Below, in pieces: positions 61,488-64,000 of a DNA stretch of 64,000 bases. Every line of letters begins with the position of its first letter. Position 1 is the first letter of the stretch. The position numbers and the translations under genes are program-made. The stretch comes from Paenibacillus mucilaginosus 3016 (GTDB taxonomy: Bacteria; Bacillota; Bacilli; Paenibacillales; NBRC-103111), in assembly GCF_000250655.1 (NCBI RefSeq), contig NC_016935.1, positions 5,288,001-5,352,000 of the forward strand, written 5' to 3'. Below the pieces are notes generated by a model. That model was given only the letters and a program-made list of their open reading frames with translations, was not told where the DNA came from and made no database searches.

Positions 61488-62872
61488 TCTCCTTCCAGTT
61501 GTATGCGGTTCAGCAATGACTCGAGTCCGGACTCCAGCCCGGACAGGCGCTCCCTCGACGCTGCGGCGATCAGGACGAAGACCCGCCCTATGCAGCGGCC
61601 GCTCCCGCCTTCCGCCGCTTGGGGAAGCGTGCCGGACGTATAGACCAGAACCCCTTCCCCGCTGTCCGGCCGGTAGATCAGTCCCTCCGGCTCAAGCCGC
61701 GCTTTCAGAGCCGGATAGGTCAGCGGCGTCCGGGTTACAAGACGGAAATACCGGGATACGAGCGCGGCTGCAGGTGCAAGCACATCCGTTACGAAGCTCA
61801 GGTACGTTGAGAGGGTGAAGCGTCCGTTGACCTCGATCAGCGGGATCAGCGTCCCGTCCGCCGCCCGGATCGCATCCACCCCCGCCATCCCTTGGTAGCC
61901 GAGCGAGTACAGCGCTTTGCCGATCCGCTGCCCGGATTCCCGGAAGGGAGCCGGGAGATCAGCTCCCCGGTCCGCCTCGAGATGAGATCCCCGGTAGACG
62001 GTCCCCTCCAGCAGCTGTCCCTTCAGTGAGAACACTTCAATCTCCCCGTCCTCCCGGATGAACAGCTGGTAGTTGTAATCCCCGCTCTTCTCGATCCATT
62101 CTTCCAGAATCCAGCTCGTCTCGGACCCCCGGCGGCCAAAGCGCATGAGCCGCTTCACGAGTCCCCTCATCCGCTCCGGGCTCTCCACCAGATGCAGCCC
62201 CCTGCCCGAAGCCGAATACGGGTCCTTGACAATGAACCTGGCGCCCGGCGAGTAGAGCTCCTCATATGCCTGCAGCAGCTCCGCCGCCGAACGGCAGACT
62301 GTCCCCCTGCAGACGGGCAGACCGAGCATCTGCGCCATGGCCCGGTTCGCCGCCTTGTTGTTGATGCCCGCGGCGGCCCGGGAGGAGGGACCGATGATCC
62401 GCAGTCCCGTCCTCACCGCAATCTCCTCTTCCCGCTCCGTCACAGCATACGGGAGGAAGTACACATCCGGCCCGGCCAGCGCAGCCAGCTCCCGGAGCAG
62501 CTCTTCATCCTTCAGGACCAGTTCGGCAATCGGGGTGTAAGGGTCCGCCCCCGCAGGACACAGGATGCGCGGAATCTCGAAGCCGAGCGCCTCGAGGTCC
62601 GTCAGGAACTCCGCGTCAGGCATGTCGCGGAGGAGGAGCACATCCTGCCGGCGGCACAGCAGCAGGTTCATCTCCTCCATCCGGTTGACCGCGCGGTCCT
62701 CCTCCCGGTCCGTGATACCGCCGGTCACCGGGTGCCAGATCTGCTCCGCTCCGATATTGCAGAGCCACACCAGGGTATCCCGCCGCCGGTCCGCCGTCAT
62801 CGCCCCGACAAAGGACCATCCCTCTCCGGGGGCCGCATCAATCCAGCGGCAGCTGTCCTCGGATAACGTCAT
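61484..62872 (-). CDS. ATP-grasp ligase (BtrJ-like amino acid:ACP ligase)
   Basis: 462 residues. The central and C-terminal parts show ATP-grasp features: FIVKDPYSASGRGLHLV (phosphate loop region), ILEEWIEKSGDYNYQLFI and LIEVNGRFTLSTYL (metal-binding Glu/Asn). In butirosin synthesis BtrJ attaches glutamate to the carrier BtrI and later caps it with a second glutamate; the neighbours here suggest the same type of reaction. The start overlaps the decarboxylase gene by 35 bases. Substrate is inferred from context only. Confidence 0.75.
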   Translation of the reverse strand: MTLSEDSCRWIDAAPGEGWSFVGAMTADRRRDTLVWLCNIGAEQIWHPVTGGITDREEDRAVNRMEEMNLLLCRRQDVLLLRDMPDAEFLTDLEALGFEIPRILCPAGADPYTPIAELVLKDEELLRELAALAGPDVYFLPYAVTEREEEIAVRTGLRIIGPSSRAAAGINNKAANRAMAQMLGLPVCRGTVCRSAAELLQAYEELYSPGARFIVKDPYSASGRGLHLVESPERMRGLVKRLMRFGRRGSETSWILEEWIEKSGDYNYQLFIREDGEIEVFSLKGQLLEGTVYRGSHLEADRGADLPAPFRESGQRIGKALYSLGYQGMAGVDAIRAADGTLIPLIEVNGRFTLSTYLSFVTDVLAPAAALVSRYFRLVTRTPLTYPALKARLEPEGLIYRPDSGEGVLVYTSGTLPQAAEGGSGRCIGRVFVLIAAASRERLSGLESGLESLLNRIQLEGE

Positions 62873-64000
62873 GCACCCGCCCCCTTTCTCTCAGCACATA
62901 CTCGCCGCCATCATGAAGCAGCACCTCAGCCGGCAGCGCATGGCTCAGGAACAGGACGGGGCTGTGCGTCAGGCCGTAGGCGCCCGATTTGTCCACACAG
63001 ATCACGTCTCCAACAGCTGCGGCCGGCAGCTCCACTTTCTGCCCGAGCACATCCGTCGCCGTACAAAGCGGTCCCGTCACGGTTACCGGCTCGGAGGGTC
63101 CGCTGCGGCCCAGCACCCGCATCGGGAAGTTGTGGCGGATGTACCGGCCGAGGAACGCCGACGAGGCATGCTGGTTCGAGCCGCCGTCGCACACCAGATA
63201 GGTGCTGCCCTTGCTCACTTTGCGGTACAGCACCTTCGTGAGGAATACCCCGGCTTCCGCGAGCAGGAACCGTCCGCTCTCCACCGCGATCCGCGTGCCC
63301 CGGAGCCTGCCGGCATACCGCAACCACAGCTCTGCGATGCCTGCGCGCAGCCGGTCCAGCTCGAGCGCCGCTTCATGGGCAAAGTACGGCACGCCCCAGC
63401 CGCCGCCGATATCCAGGAACTGAAGCGGAGTTCCGGAGCCCTCCGCATACCGGAGCGCGAGCTCGAAGGTATCCTCAAGCTGGGCCAGCAGCGCGTCCGC
63501 CGACAGAATCTGGGTGCCGAAATAGACGTGGAACCCGATGAGCCGGACGCTCTGCAGCCGGGGCAGCTCGGCCAGCACCCCGGACAGCTCCTCCTCGTCG
63601 ATCCCGAACTGGGAGGAGACGCCGCTCATCCGGATGCCCGCCGTCTTCTGCTCGAGGTTCGGGTTAACGCGGATGGCTATATCCGCCACGCGTCCCCTGG
63701 CAGCCGCAATCCGGTCGATCCGGCGGATTTCCTCCAAACTCTCTGCATTGATGGAGCAAATGCCGAGATCCACGGCCCACTCCAGCTCCTCCGCGGTCTT
63801 TCCGGGACTCGTGAACAGAATGTCCGCAGGCGGATATCCCGCCTCCAGAACGGCCGCCAGCTCGCCGGCCGAAGCCACCTCGACCCGGCAGCCTTCCCTT
63901 CGAAGAAGCTGGGCGATGCCGAGGAGCGGATTGCATTTCATCGAATAGTACACCTCCACCCCCGCCTCGGCCGGAAACAGGCTGCGGAGGGTCTCCAGCT
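62838..64000 (-). CDS. PLP fold-type III decarboxylase (BtrK-like), 5' end beyond window
   Basis: At least 387 residues, open to the window edge; the ATG at 63959 is internal. The PLP lysine is in VYYSMKCNP, the glycine-rich phosphate loop in LDIGGGWGVPY, and the C-terminal active-site region is GPLCTATDVLG with DKSGAYG. This is the diaminopimelate/ornithine decarboxylase family; BtrK is the member that decarboxylates glutamyl-ACP. With the carrier protein and ATP-grasp ligase downstream, a carrier-bound amino acid is the likely substrate. Perhaps 50 N-terminal residues are missing. Confidence 0.85.
   Translation of the reverse strand, partial: LETLRSLFPAEAGVEVYYSMKCNPLLGIAQLLRREGCRVEVASAGELAAVLEAGYPPADILFTSPGKTAEELEWAVDLGICSINAESLEEIRRIDRIAAARGRVADIAIRVNPNLEQKTAGIRMSGVSSQFGIDEEELSGVLAELPRLQSVRLIGFHVYFGTQILSADALLAQLEDTFELALRYAEGSGTPLQFLDIGGGWGVPYFAHEAALELDRLRAGIAELWLRYAGRLRGTRIAVESGRFLLAEAGVFLTKVLYRKVSKGSTYLVCDGGSNQHASSAFLGRYIRHNFPMRVLGRSGPSEPVTVTGPLCTATDVLGQKVELPAAAVGDVICVDKSGAYGLTHSPVLFLSHALPAEVLLHDGGEYVLRERGRVHDVIRGQLPLD

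Noticed and set aside
1..64000. CRISPR arrays, rRNA, tRNA genes, transposases and phage genes
   Set aside because: No spaced direct-repeat array, no recognisable RNA gene and no transposase or integrase motif was seen; repeats present are NRPS domain copies or short in-frame units.

Overview
The window looks like a chromosomal segment from a GC-rich, endospore-forming Firmicute, most likely Paenibacillus or a close relative. The evidence is a complete gerA-gerB-gerC germination operon, strong AGGAGG-type ribosome binding sites, an SLH-type secreted protein, and surfactin-like starter condensation domains in the peptide synthetases. Genus is an inference from gene content.

Layout. (1) 1-442, minus: 3'-truncated aldo/keto reductase. 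(2) 701-4737, plus: gerA-gerB-gerC plus a 52-residue membrane peptide, behind a sigma-G-like promoter, ending at a hairpin shared with the convergent operon. (3) 4787-57821, minus: about 53 kb of co-directional genes forming a non-ribosomal lipopeptide locus. In transcription order: a 4-TM membrane protein; a giant synthetase (here NRPS3, 57320-30942, seven modules plus a terminal condensation domain); SbnA-like and SbnB-like enzymes for 2,3-diaminopropionate; a second 4-TM protein of the same family; an MFS exporter; serine acetyltransferase; a membrane-anchored PAF-acetylhydrolase-like hydrolase; NRPS2 (two modules with epimerase); NRPS1 (two modules with thioesterase); then FtsE-like and FtsX-like proteins, a coiled-coil secreted protein, an SLH-type protein and a fused double gamma-carbonic anhydrase. 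(4) 57996-58688, plus: an atypical OmpR-family regulator, divergent from the locus. (5) 58882-59979, plus: CDP-glucose 4,6-dehydratase. (6) 64000-60048, minus: a cassette resembling the butirosin side-chain genes (PLP decarboxylase, ATP-grasp ligase, acyl carrier protein, BtrH-like acyltransferase).

How the genes may work together (inference). NRPS3 reads as acyl-X1-X2-D-X3-Phe-D-X5-Leu-X7, where X1, X5 and X7 share an acid-rich pocket (DIWE[L/V]TADD) that fits a diamino acid made by the SbnA/SbnB pair. NRPS2 plus NRPS1 reads as acyl-Cys-D-(Ile/Val-like)-Cys-(basic residue) released by a thioesterase; CysE could feed cysteine or O-acetylserine to both branches. NRPS2 and NRPS3 both begin with a starter-type C domain, so the locus may make two lipopeptides, or one 11-mer through an unusual double-C junction.

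Sequence quality matters here. NRPS3 carries three single-base frameshifts and NRPS2 two; all sit in otherwise intact domains, and several lie in homopolymers, a palindrome or a near-identical duplication. Sequencing or assembly error is a serious alternative to real gene decay.
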